Below are positions 31,929 to 39,694 of a stretch of 64,000 nucleotides of DNA, in pieces. Under the pieces are notes generated by a model, which was not told the origin of the DNA, searched no databases, and was given only the letters and a program-made list of their open reading frames with translations. Location: assembly GCA_035547695.1 (NCBI GenBank), contig DASZUK010000033.1, forward strand, positions 14,340 to 78,339. The letters run 5' to 3'. How positions within the stretch are numbered: position 1 is the stretch's first letter; each line of letters opens with the position of its first letter. Position numbers and translations under genes: made by a program. The stretch is from DASZUK01 sp035547695. Lineage in GTDB: Bacteria > Actinomycetota > Acidimicrobiia > Acidimicrobiales > RAAP-2.

Positions 31929-32305
31929 CCGACTGCCTCGACTCGTGGGCCGTCCTCCGCTGGCTCGAAGGCGTCGAACCGGCCGCCGGCCGGGTGGAGG
32001 CGGCCATGGCCGGACGACCGGTCATGAGCTGGATCAACCTGGGTGAGGTCGCCTACGTCCTCGAACGGGCCGAGGGGCCCGATGCCGCCCGGGCGGTGGT
32101 CCGGCGACTGCGGCACCGCCTGGCCCTGGAGGTCCCGACCCCGGAACGGGTGCTGGAGGCGGCGGCTATCAAGGCCCGGCACTCCCTGGCCTACGCCGAC
32201 GCCTTCGCCATCGCCACCGCGATGGGGCACGGTGCCGATCTGTTGACCGGTGACCCGGAGATCCTCGACGGTGACCCGAGCTGGCCCACCGTCGACCTCC
32301 GGTAG
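31925..32305 (+). CDS. vapC: PIN-domain toxin (VapC-type ribonuclease)
   Basis: 126-residue PIN-domain protein. Acidic catalytic residues can be placed in MTDCLDSWAVLRWLEG (first Asp at residue 3 or 6), the Glu in NLGEVAYVLE (near residue 42), YADAFAIATA (Asp near 98) and LLTGDPEI. In VapC enzymes these four coordinate Mg2+ for RNA cleavage. GTG start overlaps the antitoxin stop. Converges on the lipoprotein gene with 22 bp between stops. RNA target not predictable. Confidence 0.88.
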   Translation: MTDCLDSWAVLRWLEGVEPAAGRVEAAMAGRPVMSWINLGEVAYVLERAEGPDAARAVVRRLRHRLALEVPTPERVLEAAAIKARHSLAYADAFAIATAMGHGADLLTGDPEILDGDPSWPTVDLR

Positions 32306-32327
32306 GCCCCACGCCGGCCGGAGGGCC

Positions 32328-33338
32328 CTACGCCGACCGGTAGGCACGGCCGGCGGCGTCGGTGGCCACGCAGCTTTCGGCGACGCAGGACACCGACGTC
32401 AGCGCGGCCGTCGACACCTTCCGGCCGGTGGACCAGGCGGCGTCGTCCCACCGGTAGGCCCGGCCGTCGGCGCCGACGGCGACACAGGCGGTGGCCGACG
32501 GGCAGGACACCGCGGTCAGCCCCTGCCGGGTGGACCCCGGGGTGGACCCGGACCCGGCCATGACGGCCTGCGGCGCGGACCAGGCGGTGCCGTTCCAGGA
32601 CATGGCGTGGCCGGTGCTGTCGACGGCCATGCAGAAGGTGGCGGCCGGGCAGGCCACGGCGTCGACCTCGCCGGCGGTGTCGGCGCCCTGCGGCTGGGAC
32701 CAGGACCGGCCGTCCCACACCGACGGGTCCCCCTCGGCGGCCACGCAGAACGTGGGGCTGGCGCAGGAGATGCCGTCGGCCGCCCCCCAGGCACCGGGGC
32801 CGCCGGACCAGCGGGCGCCGTCGAACCGGTAGGAGTCGCCGACGCCGTCGATCGTGACGCAGAACGTCGGCCCGGCGCAGCCCACCGCCCCCAGGCCCTG
32901 GTTGGCGCTGACGGCCACCGGGGCCGACCAGGCGGTGCCGTTCCAGGCGGCGGCCTGCCCGGACGGGGCCACGGCGACGCACAGGGTGGTGGTGGGGCAG
33001 GCCACCGAGGTCGGCCCGGCGCCGGGCCCGAACCCCAGCGCGGTCGGGCCGGACCAGGCGGTGCCGTCCCACCCGTAGGCCGACCCACCGGCCACGGCCA
33101 CGCAGAACGTGGTGGTGGCGCAGGACACCTGGTCGAGGGCCGTCCCGGCCGCCACGGTGACCGGGGCCGACCAGGCACCTCGGGGCTGCGTGGTGGCGGT
33201 GGACCCGCCGGCGGCCGACCCGGCGGACGTGGTGGTCGGCCCGGTCCCCGGGGACCCGCAGCCGGCCAGCACGCCACCGGCCGCCGTCAGGCCGGCCACC
33301 GCGACCACCGCGGCCGCCGCCCTGGCCCGCCCGCGCAT
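32328..33338 (-). CDS. Secreted lipoprotein with seven Cys-containing propeller-like repeats
   Basis: 336 residues. Signal peptide with lipobox VLAGC (Cys near residue 27), a Thr/Ser/Gly linker, then seven repeats of about 40-45 residues, each starting SC/AC/GC, with a second Cys about 6 residues on (for example SCATTTFCVAVAGG), and most ending WDGTAW-like. The seventh is shorter. Seven such units suggest a seven-bladed beta-propeller with a disulfide per blade. I do not recognise a specific family. Lies 58 bp downstream of ilvD and may be read through from it, though function is probably unrelated. Confidence 0.8.
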   Translation of the reverse strand: MRGRARAAAAVVAVAGLTAAGGVLAGCGSPGTGPTTTSAGSAAGGSTATTQPRGAWSAPVTVAAGTALDQVSCATTTFCVAVAGGSAYGWDGTAWSGPTALGFGPGAGPTSVACPTTTLCVAVAPSGQAAAWNGTAWSAPVAVSANQGLGAVGCAGPTFCVTIDGVGDSYRFDGARWSGGPGAWGAADGISCASPTFCVAAEGDPSVWDGRSWSQPQGADTAGEVDAVACPAATFCMAVDSTGHAMSWNGTAWSAPQAVMAGSGSTPGSTRQGLTAVSCPSATACVAVGADGRAYRWDDAAWSTGRKVSTAALTSVSCVAESCVATDAAGRAYRSA

Positions 33339-33396
33339 CAGCGGGCCCGGCCGGAGGAGGGCACCGTCAACGGAGGATCAGGCCGGCCCGGGGCGG

Positions 33397-35121
33397 TCAG
33401 GGCAGGGTGATGGCGCCCTGCTCGGCCCCGGTGACCAGCCGGGCGTACTTGGCGAGGACCCCGGAGGTGTAGGCGGGCTCGAACGGCTTCAGCGCCGCCC
33501 GGCGACGGTCCAGCTCGGCGTCGTCGACCAGCAGGTCGATGCGGTGACGGTCGGCGTCGATGACGATGCGGTCGCCGTCGGCCACCAGGGCGATGGGGCC
33601 GCCGTCGACGGCCTCGGGGGCGACGTGGCCGACGCAGAACCCGTGGGTGCCGCCGGAGAACCGGCCGTCGGTGACCAGGGCGCAGTCGGCGCCGCGGCCG
33701 GCCCCCTTCATGGCGCCGGTGACGGCCAGCATCTCGCGCATGCCGGGGCCGCCCTTGGGGCCCTCGTAGCGGATGACCAGCACGGTGCCGGGCTGGATGG
33801 AGCCGGACAGGATGGCCTCCATGGCGGCCGGCTCGCCGTCGAACACCCGGGCGGTGCCGTCGAAGGTGGGCTGGTCGATGCCGGCCACCTTCACCACCGA
33901 GCCCTTGGGGGCCAGGGAGCCGGTCAGGATGGCCAGGCCCCCGGTGGCGTGGATGGGGTCGGTGAGGGGGTGCACGACGGTGCCGTCCGGGGCCGGCGGG
34001 TCGAGGGCGGCCAGGTTCTGGGCCACGGTCCTGCCGGTGACGGTGAGGCAGTCCCCGTGCAGCAGGCCGGCGTCGAGCAGCTCGCGCATGATGACCGGGA
34101 TGCCGCCGATGCGGTCGATGTCGACCATGTGGAACCGGCCGTGCGGCTTGGTGTCGGCCAGGTGCGGCACCCGGGCGGCGATGCGGTTGAAGTCGTCCAG
34201 CTCCAGCGGCACCCGGGCCTCGTGGGCAATGGCCATCAGGTGGAGGACGGCGTTGGTGGAGCCGCCGGTGGCCATGACGACGGCGATGGCGTTCTCGAAG
34301 GCCTCCTTGGTCATGATCTGCCGGGGCCGGATGCCGGCCCGGAGGAGCTCCACCACGGCGTGGCCGGAGGCGTAGGCGTAGTCGTCCCGGCGGCGGTCGA
34401 CGGCCGGGGCGGCGGAGCTGCCGGGCAGGGACATGCCGAGGGCCTCGGCCACCGACGCCATGGTGTTGGCGGTGAACATGCCGGCGCAGGACCCCTCGGT
34501 GGGGCAGGCGTTGTGCTCGATGAGGCGTAGCTCGTCGTCGGTGAGGGCGTCCACGGCGTGGGCGCCGACGGCCTCGAACACGCTGACGATGTCGAGGGCC
34601 CGGTCCTGGAGGCGGCCGGGCAGGATGGAGCCGCCGTACAGGAACACCGCGGGCAGGTTCAGCCGGGCGGCGGCCATCAGCATGCCGGGCAGCGACTTGT
34701 CGCAACCGGCGAAGGTGACCAGGGCGTCGAACCGTTCGGCGTGCATGACGGTCTCCACGGAGTCGGCGATGACCTCCCGGCTGACCAGGGAGGCCCGCAT
34801 CCCCTCGTGCCCCATGGAGATGCCGTCGGAGACGGCGATGGTGACGAACTCGAACGGGAACCCGCCGGCGGCCTTCACCCCGTCCTTGGCCCGCTTGGCC
34901 AGCCGGTCGAGGGGCAGGTTGCAGGGGGTGACCTCGTTCCAGCTAGAGGCCACCCCGATCTGGGGCTTGTCCCAGTCGTCGTCGGTCATGCCGACCGCCC
35001 GGAGCATGGCTCGGGCCGGGGCACGGCCGGGACCTTCGGTGACTTGGTAGCTCCGCGGCTTGATGCCCGGGCGCTCGGCCGCCACGCTGGGCGATGCCGT
35101 GTCGCTGGAGGATTCGGTCAT
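33397..35121 (-). CDS. ilvD: Dihydroxy-acid dehydratase
   Basis: Dehydrates dihydroxy-isovalerate and dihydroxy-methylvalerate in Val/Leu/Ile synthesis, using an Fe-S cluster. The 574-residue protein has IGVASSWNEVTPCNLPLDRLAKRAKDG-type N-terminal ligand region, FAGCDKSLPGMLMA, and TEGSCAGMFTANTMASVAEALG, giving three Cys near residues 60, 130 and 200. A SGGTHGFCVGHVAPEA block lies near the C-terminus. ATG start is 67 bp after the gatB stop, a gap filled by short direct repeats. Confidence 0.96.
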   Translation of the reverse strand: MTESSSDTASPSVAAERPGIKPRSYQVTEGPGRAPARAMLRAVGMTDDDWDKPQIGVASSWNEVTPCNLPLDRLAKRAKDGVKAAGGFPFEFVTIAVSDGISMGHEGMRASLVSREVIADSVETVMHAERFDALVTFAGCDKSLPGMLMAAARLNLPAVFLYGGSILPGRLQDRALDIVSVFEAVGAHAVDALTDDELRLIEHNACPTEGSCAGMFTANTMASVAEALGMSLPGSSAAPAVDRRRDDYAYASGHAVVELLRAGIRPRQIMTKEAFENAIAVVMATGGSTNAVLHLMAIAHEARVPLELDDFNRIAARVPHLADTKPHGRFHMVDIDRIGGIPVIMRELLDAGLLHGDCLTVTGRTVAQNLAALDPPAPDGTVVHPLTDPIHATGGLAILTGSLAPKGSVVKVAGIDQPTFDGTARVFDGEPAAMEAILSGSIQPGTVLVIRYEGPKGGPGMREMLAVTGAMKGAGRGADCALVTDGRFSGGTHGFCVGHVAPEAVDGGPIALVADGDRIVIDADRHRIDLLVDDAELDRRRAALKPFEPAYTSGVLAKYARLVTGAEQGAITLP

Positions 35122-35140
35122 GGACGGAGCGTAGCCCCGA

Positions 35141-35196
35141 CCCCGGCCGGTCAGCCGCCCGGTCAGCCGTAGTGCCGGCCCCGGCCGGTCAGCCGC
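35141..35196. repeat. 18-bp direct repeat at the gatB end / ilvD upstream gap
   Basis: CCCCGGCCGGTCAGCCGC occurs at 35141-35158 and 35179-35196, with a third partial GGTCAGCCG at 35161-35169. The right copy contains the gatB stop codon, so the gene end appears to have been duplicated into the intergenic gap. Possibly slippage; no function seen. Confidence 0.65.
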
Positions 35197-36682
35197 GGAG
35201 GCGCTCCAGCTCGGCGGCCACGGCCTTGCCGTTGGCCTTGCCGGCGGTGGCCTTCATGACCTGGCCGGTGAAGAAGCCGCTGAGCTTGGCCTCGCCGTCG
35301 CGGAACCGGGCCCACTCGTCCGGGTTGGCGTCGACCACCTGGCGGACGACGTCGGCCAGGGAGTCGTCGGACATGGCCTCGAACCCCCGGTCCCGGGCGA
35401 TGGCCGCCGGGTCGCCGCCACCGGCGGCCAGCAGTGCGGCGAGGACCTCCTTGGCCTGGGTGGCGGACAGTTGCCCACCGGCCTCCATGGCGAGGAGCCT
35501 GGCGAACGCCGCCGGTTCGAGGGCCCGGCCGGCGTCGACGTCGGCGGCCACCTCGTTGGCGGCCCGGGCCAGGGCCAGGGCGGCAGGCGCGCCGGCACCG
35601 GCGGCCGCGGCCACGAGGTCGTCCAGCCCCTGGTCGACGGCGGACAGCACCTGCTCGGACTGGGCCGCGGTCGGCTGGCCGCCGAGCAGGTCGACCAGCC
35701 GGGCCCGCCGGGCGGCCGGCAACAGGCCGAGGCCGTCGGCCACCCGCCGCCGCCACCCGTCGTCGGGAGCCACCGGCACCAGGTCGGGCTCGGGGAAGTA
35801 CCGGTAGTCGTAGGCCTCTTCCTTGGACCGCATCGACCGGGTCTGGCCGGCGTCCTCGTCCCAGTGCCGGGTCTCCTGGACGACGGCCTGGCCCCCCTCG
35901 ATGAGGGCCACCTGCCGGGCGGCCTCGTACTCGATGGCCCGGGCCAGCGACCGCAGGGAGTTGAGGTTCTTGATCTCGCACCGGGTGCCGAACGGGTCGC
36001 CGGGCCGGCGGACGGAGACGTTGGCGTCCACCCGCATGGACCCCTCCTCCATCCGGCCGTCGGAGGCCCCGGTGGCCACCAGGACGGCGCGGAGCTCGGC
36101 GGCGTAGGCCCGTGCCTGGGCGGCCGACCGCATGTCGGGCTCGCTGACGATCTCGACCAGGGGGACGCCGGACCGGTTGTAGTCGACCAGGGAGTGCTCG
36201 GCGGAGTGGATGCGGCCGCCGGCGCCGACGTGGGTGGTCTTGCCGGTGTCCTCCTCCAGGTGGGCCCGGACGATGCCGATGCGGGTGCCGTCGGGCAGGG
36301 CGAGGGCGCCACCGACGTTGATGGGCTCGTCGTACTGGCTGATCTGGTAGTCCTTGGGCATGTCCGGATAGAAGTAGTTCTTCCGGTGGAAGCTGGACGG
36401 CCGGATGTCGGAGCCCAGGGCGGTGCCGATGCGCATGGCCAGCTCCACCGCCTGCTCGTTGAGGACCGGCAGCGACCCGGGCAGGCCGAGGCAGACCGGG
36501 CAGACGTTGGTGTTGGGGTCCTCCCCGAACGCGTTGCGGCAGCCGCAGAACAGCTTGGTCTCGGTCTTCAGCTCGCAGTGCACCTCCAGGCCCACCACAA
36601 TTTCCCATTCCCCGCCCGGGGCCCCAACCCCGGGCTCCTCCGAAGCGTGGGGCCCCTGCCCCACACCGGCCGTGTCGGTCAT
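35189..36682 (-). CDS. gatB: Asp-tRNA(Asn)/Glu-tRNA(Gln) amidotransferase subunit B with repeat-derived N-terminus
   Basis: Kinase/tRNA-binding subunit of GatCAB. The catalytic N-domain begins VVGLEVHCELKTETKLFCGCRNAFG, with Cys residues of the zinc-like site (FCGC...CPVCLG), then PDMPKDYQISQYDEPIN, and a YqeY-like tail ending VAAELERLRG. Residues about 6-23 (GVGQGPHASEEPGVGAPG) come from a two-hairpin repeat. The ATG overlaps the gatA stop (ATGA). Length 497 is normal for the family, so the repeat replaces or extends a usually variable N-terminal stretch. Confidence 0.95.
   Translation of the reverse strand: MTDTAGVGQGPHASEEPGVGAPGGEWEIVVGLEVHCELKTETKLFCGCRNAFGEDPNTNVCPVCLGLPGSLPVLNEQAVELAMRIGTALGSDIRPSSFHRKNYFYPDMPKDYQISQYDEPINVGGALALPDGTRIGIVRAHLEEDTGKTTHVGAGGRIHSAEHSLVDYNRSGVPLVEIVSEPDMRSAAQARAYAAELRAVLVATGASDGRMEEGSMRVDANVSVRRPGDPFGTRCEIKNLNSLRSLARAIEYEAARQVALIEGGQAVVQETRHWDEDAGQTRSMRSKEEAYDYRYFPEPDLVPVAPDDGWRRRVADGLGLLPAARRARLVDLLGGQPTAAQSEQVLSAVDQGLDDLVAAAAGAGAPAALALARAANEVAADVDAGRALEPAAFARLLAMEAGGQLSATQAKEVLAALLAAGGGDPAAIARDRGFEAMSDDSLADVVRQVVDANPDEWARFRDGEAKLSGFFTGQVMKATAGKANGKAVAAELERLRG
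36611..36673 (-). repeat. Two-hairpin interspersed repeat, copy D, inside the gatB 5' end
   Basis: Hairpin 1: GCCCGGGG, CCCCAA loop, CCCCGGGC (36614-36635). Linker TCCTCCGA. Hairpin 2: GCGTGGGG, CCCCTG loop, CCCCACAC with one mismatch (36645-36666), then CGGCCGTG. It starts about 9 bp inside gatB at the gatA/gatB overlap and encodes GVGQGPHASEEP, the same peptide as copy A. Confidence 0.88.
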
Positions 36683-38172
36683 CGGGCCGCCTCCCCTCCC
36701 CCACCTACCGGCGCGGCCGCCACGGTGCCGCCGGCCGGCGGCGCGGCCGCCTCGATGGCGGCGGCCACCCGGAACAGGGTGGGCTCGGCCAGGGCGGGGG
36801 CCAGGACTTGGACGCCGACCGGCAGGCCGTCGTCGCCGGTGCCGAACGGGACGCTGATGGCGGGATGGCCGGCCAGGTTGGACGGGATGGTGCAGACGTC
36901 GGACAGGTACATGGCCATGGGGTCGTCGACGCGGTCGCCGAGGGGGAAGGCAGTGGACGGGGCGGTGGCGCCGAGGAGGACGTCGACGTCGGCGTAGGCG
37001 CGGTCGAAGGCCCGGATGACCAGGGTGCGGACCCGCTGGGCCTGGCCGTAGTAGGCGTCGTAGTAGCCGGCGGACAGGGCGTAGGTGCCGAGCATGATGC
37101 GGCGCTTCACCTCGGGGCCGAACCCGGCGGTGCGGGTGGCGGTGTTCATGGCGGCGACGTCGGCCGCGGGCACCCGGAGGCCGTAGCGGACGCCGTCGTA
37201 GCGGGCCAGGTTGGAGGAGGCTTCGGCGGGGGCGAGAAGGTAGTAGGCGGACAGCCCGTAGCGCAGCTCGGGGACCGACAGGTCCTGCACCGAGGCCCCG
37301 GCGGCGGCCAGGGCGTCGGCGGCCTGGCGGACCCGCCTGGCGACGTCCGGGGCGACGCCGTCGACCAGCTCGGTGCAGACCCCGACCCGGAGCCCTTCGA
37401 CGCCACCGTCCTGGGAGCCGCCGTCCAGGAAGCCGCCTGCCGGGGCGGGCCGGTCGAGGGAGGTGCTGTCGCGGGGGTCGTGGCCGCCGATGGCGGCCAG
37501 CAGGAGGGCGGCGTCGGCGACGGTGGTGGCGAACGGGCCGATCTGGTCGAGGGAGCTGGCGAAGGCCACCAGGCCGTACCGGGAGACGGTGCCGTAGGTG
37601 GGCTTCATGCCGACCACCCCGCACAGGGCGGCGGGCTGGCGGATGGAGCCGCCGGTGTCGGAGCCGAGGGCCAGCGGGACGAAGCCGGCGGCCACCGCGG
37701 CGGCAGACCCGCCGGAGGACCCGCCGGGCACCCGGGCGGTGTCGCGGGGGTTCCGGGTGGGGCCGAAGGCGGAGTTCTCGGTGGAGGACCCCATGGCGAA
37801 CTCGTCCAGGTTGGTCTTGCCGACGACCACCGCCCCGGCGGCCCGGAGGCGGTCCACGACGGTGGCGTCGTACGGCGGCCGCCAGCCGTCGAGGATGCGG
37901 GAGCCACAGGTGGTGGGGATGCCGTTGGTGCAGAGGTTGTCCTTCAGGGCGACGGGCACCCCGGCGAGGGGGCCGGGGTCCCGGCCGGCGGCCACCATCT
38001 GGTCCACCCGGTCGGCGGCAGCCAGGGCGGCGGCGTCGGTGACCAGCAGGAAGGCGTGGACGTCGCCGTCGCCGGCGGCCACCGCGGCCAGGGCGGCCTC
38101 GGCGACGGACCGGGCGGACCGCCGGCCGGACCGGACGTCGTCGGCGATCTGCAGGGCCGACAACCCGGTCAC
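36679..38172 (-). CDS. gatA: Asp-tRNA(Asn)/Glu-tRNA(Gln) amidotransferase subunit A
   Basis: Amidase subunit that releases ammonia from Gln or Asn for GatB. The Ser-cisSer-Lys triad is visible: VALKDNLCTNG (Lys near residue 77), and the Gly/Ser-rich GGSSGGSAAAVAAGFVPLALGSDTGGSIRQPA (two catalytic serines near 152 and 176). 497 residues fits. GTG start overlaps the gatC stop and its stop overlaps the gatB start, so gatC-gatA-gatB is fully coupled. Confidence 0.96.
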   Translation of the reverse strand: MTGLSALQIADDVRSGRRSARSVAEAALAAVAAGDGDVHAFLLVTDAAALAAADRVDQMVAAGRDPGPLAGVPVALKDNLCTNGIPTTCGSRILDGWRPPYDATVVDRLRAAGAVVVGKTNLDEFAMGSSTENSAFGPTRNPRDTARVPGGSSGGSAAAVAAGFVPLALGSDTGGSIRQPAALCGVVGMKPTYGTVSRYGLVAFASSLDQIGPFATTVADAALLLAAIGGHDPRDSTSLDRPAPAGGFLDGGSQDGGVEGLRVGVCTELVDGVAPDVARRVRQAADALAAAGASVQDLSVPELRYGLSAYYLLAPAEASSNLARYDGVRYGLRVPAADVAAMNTATRTAGFGPEVKRRIMLGTYALSAGYYDAYYGQAQRVRTLVIRAFDRAYADVDVLLGATAPSTAFPLGDRVDDPMAMYLSDVCTIPSNLAGHPAISVPFGTGDDGLPVGVQVLAPALAEPTLFRVAAAIEAAAPPAGGTVAAAPVGGGGEAAR

Positions 38173-38477
38173 GGGGCCTCCCCGAGGATGCGGGGCACCC
38201 GGAACCGGTGGTCCTCCACCTCGGGGGCGGCGGCGAGGGCGTCGTCGCGGGAGAGGGACGGCACCGGCCGGTCGGGCCGGAGCACGTTGCGGACCGGCAG
38301 GGGGTGGGCGGTGGGCGGGACGCCGGCCAGGTCGAGGCCGGCGACGTCGGCGGCGTGGTCCAGGACCTGGGCGAGCTGGCCGGTGAACCGGTCCAGCTCG
38401 TCGTCGGTCAGGTCCAGCCGGGCCAGCCTGGCGACGTGGGCGACGTCGTCCCGGCCGAGCCCTCCGGGCCCGGTCAC
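38169..38477 (-). CDS. gatC: Asp-tRNA(Asn)/Glu-tRNA(Gln) amidotransferase subunit C
   Basis: 102-residue belt subunit that wraps GatA and GatB. The family signature DDVAHVARLARLDLTDDELDRFTGQLAQVLDHA is near the N-terminus and PVRNVLRPDRPVPSL in the middle, with EDHRFRVPRIL at the end. GTG start overlaps the stop of the upstream esterase (GTGA). Confidence 0.95.
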   Translation of the reverse strand: MTGPGGLGRDDVAHVARLARLDLTDDELDRFTGQLAQVLDHAADVAGLDLAGVPPTAHPLPVRNVLRPDRPVPSLSRDDALAAAPEVEDHRFRVPRILGEAP

Positions 38478-39229
38478 GCGTCGGCCCCGGCGGTGGCGAA
38501 GGCGACGGTGCGGGCCTCGATCTCGTCGCGGTCGTAGTCCATGGTGGCCACGTGGTAGCTGCGTTCGAGCCACACCCGGTCGCAGGGACCGGCGACGGAG
38601 GCGGCGAGGAAGTCGCCGTTGCTGGGGGGCACCACGTGGTCGTCTCGGCTGGAGAACAGCAGCACCGGGCAACTGATGTCGCCGAGCCGGGCGGCGACGT
38701 GGTCGACGCCGTCGAACAGGGACAGCAGGGCCGGCAGCGGGGTGCCGTCGTAGCCGAGCTCGACGACGCCGGGTTGGGCGATGTCGGAGCCGATGCTGGG
38801 GGCCACCTCGGTGCCGGCGTCGAGGAGCTCCTGGACGGCGGACCGCAGCTCGGCGGCGGGGGGCTCGACGAAGGGGTTGACGAGGACGACGCCGGCGATC
38901 TCGGGGTGCCGCTCGGCCAGCCAGCAGGTGAGGGTGCCGCCCATGGAGAGCCCGACCACGGTCACCCGGCTGCACCGGGCGGCCAGGGCCTGGTAGGCGT
39001 CGCCGGCGGCGGCGGTCCAGTCGGCCCAGCGGCTGGGGAGGAGGTCGGCGACGGCGGTGCCGTGCCCGGGCAGGAGCGGCAGCTCGACGGTGAGGCCGGC
39101 GTCGGCCAGCTTCTCGGCCACCCCCCGCATGGAGGCGGGGCTGCCGGTGAAACCGTGCAGGACCAGGGCGCCGTCGGGGCCGCCGGTGGCGGAGAACGGC
39201 TCGGCGCCGGGGAGGAGGGGTGCGGTCAC
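38474..39229 (-). CDS. Alpha/beta-hydrolase, carboxylesterase/monoacylglycerol-lipase-like
   Basis: 251-residue serine hydrolase. LVLHGFTGSPASMRGVAEKLA is the oxyanion-hole start (near residue 22), the nucleophile elbow is VVGLSMGGTL (Ser near residue 90), and the acid and His lie in SSRDDHVVPP and ERSYHVATMDYD, a pattern close to the Est30 carboxylesterase group. GTG start is preceded by GGAGGAGGGG. It is coupled to gatC by GTGA overlap although it has no known role in tRNA amidation. A short 18-bp tandem duplication lies just upstream (39234-39267). Confidence 0.87.
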   Translation of the reverse strand: MTAPLLPGAEPFSATGGPDGALVLHGFTGSPASMRGVAEKLADAGLTVELPLLPGHGTAVADLLPSRWADWTAAAGDAYQALAARCSRVTVVGLSMGGTLTCWLAERHPEIAGVVLVNPFVEPPAAELRSAVQELLDAGTEVAPSIGSDIAQPGVVELGYDGTPLPALLSLFDGVDHVAARLGDISCPVLLFSSRDDHVVPPSNGDFLAASVAGPCDRVWLERSYHVATMDYDRDEIEARTVAFATAGADA

Positions 39230-39233
39230 GCCT

Positions 39234-39267
39234 GGGCATGCTACCGACCCTGGGCATGCCACCGACC
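39234..39267. repeat. Tandem duplication of about 18 bp upstream of the esterase gene
   Basis: CTGGGCATGCTACCGACC is followed immediately by a near copy (CTGGGCATGCCACCGACC). It lies in the short divergent gap between the esterase and SCP-2 genes, so it may affect promoter spacing. No regulator is identified. Confidence 0.6.
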
Positions 39268-39285
39268 GGGTAACGTACCGCCAAC

Positions 39286-39690
39286 ATGCCGCACCCCTTC
39301 TTGAGCGACCGGTGGATCGAGGAGGCCCACGAGATCCGGGCCGAGTACCGCGGTCGCAGCGCACCCTCCGTGGTGTCGGTCCGGGCCAACCTGGTGATCA
39401 CCGAGCTGCCGTTCGGGGACGGGACCCTGGACGCCCACCTGGACACGTCGTCGGGGGAGATCGAGCTGGACAAGGGCCACGTGGACCCGGCGGACCTGAA
39501 GGTGACGGTGGACTACAGCACCGCCAAGGCCATCCTGGTGGACGGCAACGCCGGGGCCGGGATGCAGGCGTTCATGGCCGGCAAGGTGCGGGTGGAGGGG
39601 GACATGGCCAAGCTGCTGGTGCTGCAGGCCTCCCCGGTGGACCCGGCCGCCCAGGAGCTGGCGGCCCGGCTGCGGGCCATCACCGAGTAG
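39286..39690 (+). CDS. SCP-2 sterol-transfer family protein
   Basis: 134-residue single-domain SCP-2 protein, which binds sterols or acyl chains in a hydrophobic tunnel. Features are VVSVRANLVITELPFGDGTLDAHLDTSSGEI, the DADLKVTVDYSTAKAILVDG-like central strand/helix (DPADLKVTVDYSTAKAIL), and the MQAFMAGKVRVEGDMAKLL C-terminal segment. ATG at 39286 gives the full domain. Converges on the MFS gene with 4 bp between. Fits the steroid/acyl-CoA theme at the left end of the window, but there is no direct link. Confidence 0.88.
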   Translation: MPHPFLSDRWIEEAHEIRAEYRGRSAPSVVSVRANLVITELPFGDGTLDAHLDTSSGEIELDKGHVDPADLKVTVDYSTAKAILVDGNAGAGMQAFMAGKVRVEGDMAKLLVLQASPVDPAAQELAARLRAITE

Positions 39691-39694
39691 CTGG

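Noticed and set aside
32306..32327. Terminator between vapC and the lipoprotein gene
   Set aside because: Only an imperfect GTAGG/CCTAC-type inverted repeat with a bulge and no T-run; too weak to call.
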